In this document: in pieces, positions 63,379 to 64,000 of the stretch | Position numbering within the stretch: the stretch's first letter is position 1 | Layout of the letters: each line of letters begins with the position of its first letter | NCBI RefSeq assembly: GCF_010730745.1 | Contig: NZ_AP022615.1 | Coordinates: 620,001 to 684,000 of the forward strand | From: Mycobacterium heidelbergense | GTDB lineage: Bacteria > Actinomycetota > Actinomycetes > Mycobacteriales > Mycobacteriaceae | Direction of reading: 5' to 3' | Length of the DNA: 64,000 bases | Made by a program: the position numbers and the translations under genes | The notes under the pieces: generated by a model | Told to the model about the DNA's origin: nothing | Databases searched by the model: none | What the model saw: only the letters and a program-made list of their open reading frames with translations

Positions 63379-64000
63379 ACCAGCCGTGCTTGAAGCTGAC
63401 AGCATACTTCGGCGAGCGGCAACGGGCCGCGGGCGGCGGCGCTCGGTTTCTGGCCGACGCGATGTTCGATTTGTTCGGCGGGGCCGACGTCGCAACCAGC
63501 GTAATGCTGCGTGGGATCGCCAGTTTCGGGCCGGGCCACGAGCTGCGCAGCGACATCTCGCTGACCCTGTCCGAGGATCCGGCGGTGGCGATCGCCGCGG
63601 TCGACGTCGAGCCGAAGATCCGTTCCCTGCTCGACGACGTCGCCGCGATGACCGGCCACGGGTTGATGACTCTGGAGCGGGCGCGGCTGGTCACCCGGCC
63701 GCTGGGCGCCGACGCGCTTGACGACGCGCACGGACCGGACGACGGGGATGCCGCGAAGCTCACCGTGTATGTCGGCCGGCAGGAGCGCATCGCCGGGAAG
63801 CTGGCGTATTACGCGGTCTGCGACCTGCTGCATCGACGCGGATTCGCCGGTGCCATAGCGCTTCTCGGCGTCGACGGCACGGCGCACGGGCAGCGCTGCC
63901 GGGCCCACTTCTTCGGCCGCAACGTCAATGTGCCGCTGATGATCATCGCCATCGGGTCGGCCGCGCAAGTAGCCGCCGCCGCAACCGAACTCGCCGCCGT
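63375..64000 (+). CDS. DUF190 protein (truncated by window end)
   Basis: At least 208 residues, running past the window edge. It begins MNQPCLKLTAYFGERQRAAG, continues with LFGGADVATSVMLRGIASFG, and a second repeat KLTVYVGRQERIAGKLAYYA with LHRRGFAGAIALLGVDG follows. This is a tandem DUF190 (PII/CutA-like ferredoxin fold) protein often linked to crcB. Its function is unknown, possibly regulatory for the fluoride channel. Confidence 0.9.
   Translation, partial: MNQPCLKLTAYFGERQRAAGGGARFLADAMFDLFGGADVATSVMLRGIASFGPGHELRSDISLTLSEDPAVAIAAVDVEPKIRSLLDDVAAMTGHGLMTLERARLVTRPLGADALDDAHGPDDGDAAKLTVYVGRQERIAGKLAYYAVCDLLHRRGFAGAIALLGVDGTAHGQRCRAHFFGRNVNVPLMIIAIGSAAQVAAAATELAA

Overview
The window is GC-rich, tightly packed actinobacterial DNA, almost certainly from a Mycobacterium. 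The strongest signs are at the right end: a phosphoglucomutase beside two overlapping crcB fluoride-channel genes and a double-domain DUF190 protein, an arrangement I recall from M. tuberculosis. Other signs are the six-helix HAMP class III cyclase, the many paralogous SDR, acyl-CoA dehydrogenase and P450 genes, and frequent GTG and TTG starts with 1-8 bp gene overlaps. The species cannot be fixed from sequence alone.

Positions 1-55.5 kb are a mosaic of catabolic operons: 10 short-chain dehydrogenases, 6 acyl-CoA dehydrogenases in three head-to-tail pairs, 3 aldehyde dehydrogenases, 3 P450s, 2 ACMSD-type amidohydrolases, 2 acyl-CoA ligases, 2 enoyl-CoA hydratases, a thiolase, a DUF35-thiolase fusion, a TesB thioesterase and a class III CoA transferase. 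Main blocks: (A) 63-7914, an eight-gene minus-strand operon opposite a TetR gene, with a palindrome between them; (B) 8.8-20.6 kb, mmsA, a membrane cyclase, two P450s, a thiolase and an amidohydrolase; (C) 21.0-30.8 kb, SDRs, an HSL-type hydrolase, two acyl-CoA dehydrogenase pairs and the DUF35-thiolase fusion; (D) 30.96-35.5 kb, an amidohydrolase, P450, CoA ligase and PPOX series; (E) 35.5-40 kb, Dps, a small secreted protein, MarR and TetR regulators, PPOX, a methyltransferase and YceI; (F) 39.98-46.94 kb, a seven-gene CoA-dependent beta-oxidation operon with mostly 4-base overlaps; (G) 46.95-55.5 kb, a DapA-like lyase, SDR, CoA transferase, TetR with hydrolase, aldehyde dehydrogenase, and an SDR with a DapB-like reductase.

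Positions 55.5-60.76 kb are an island remnant: a decayed DapB-like paralog, a frameshifted HNH-type nuclease gene, a small Cys-cluster protein, a frameshifted unknown gene, an excisionase-like HTH gene and a tyrosine integrase next to the 3' end of tRNA-Ala(GGC). To the right the core genes resume (pgm, crcB, crcB, DUF190).

The most interesting regulatory signal is a motif of about 32 bp present once in each of the promoter regions of dps, a small secreted protein and marR. Clean palindromes also lie in three divergent promoters of blocks A, D and E. The substrates of the catabolic operons cannot be read from sequence.
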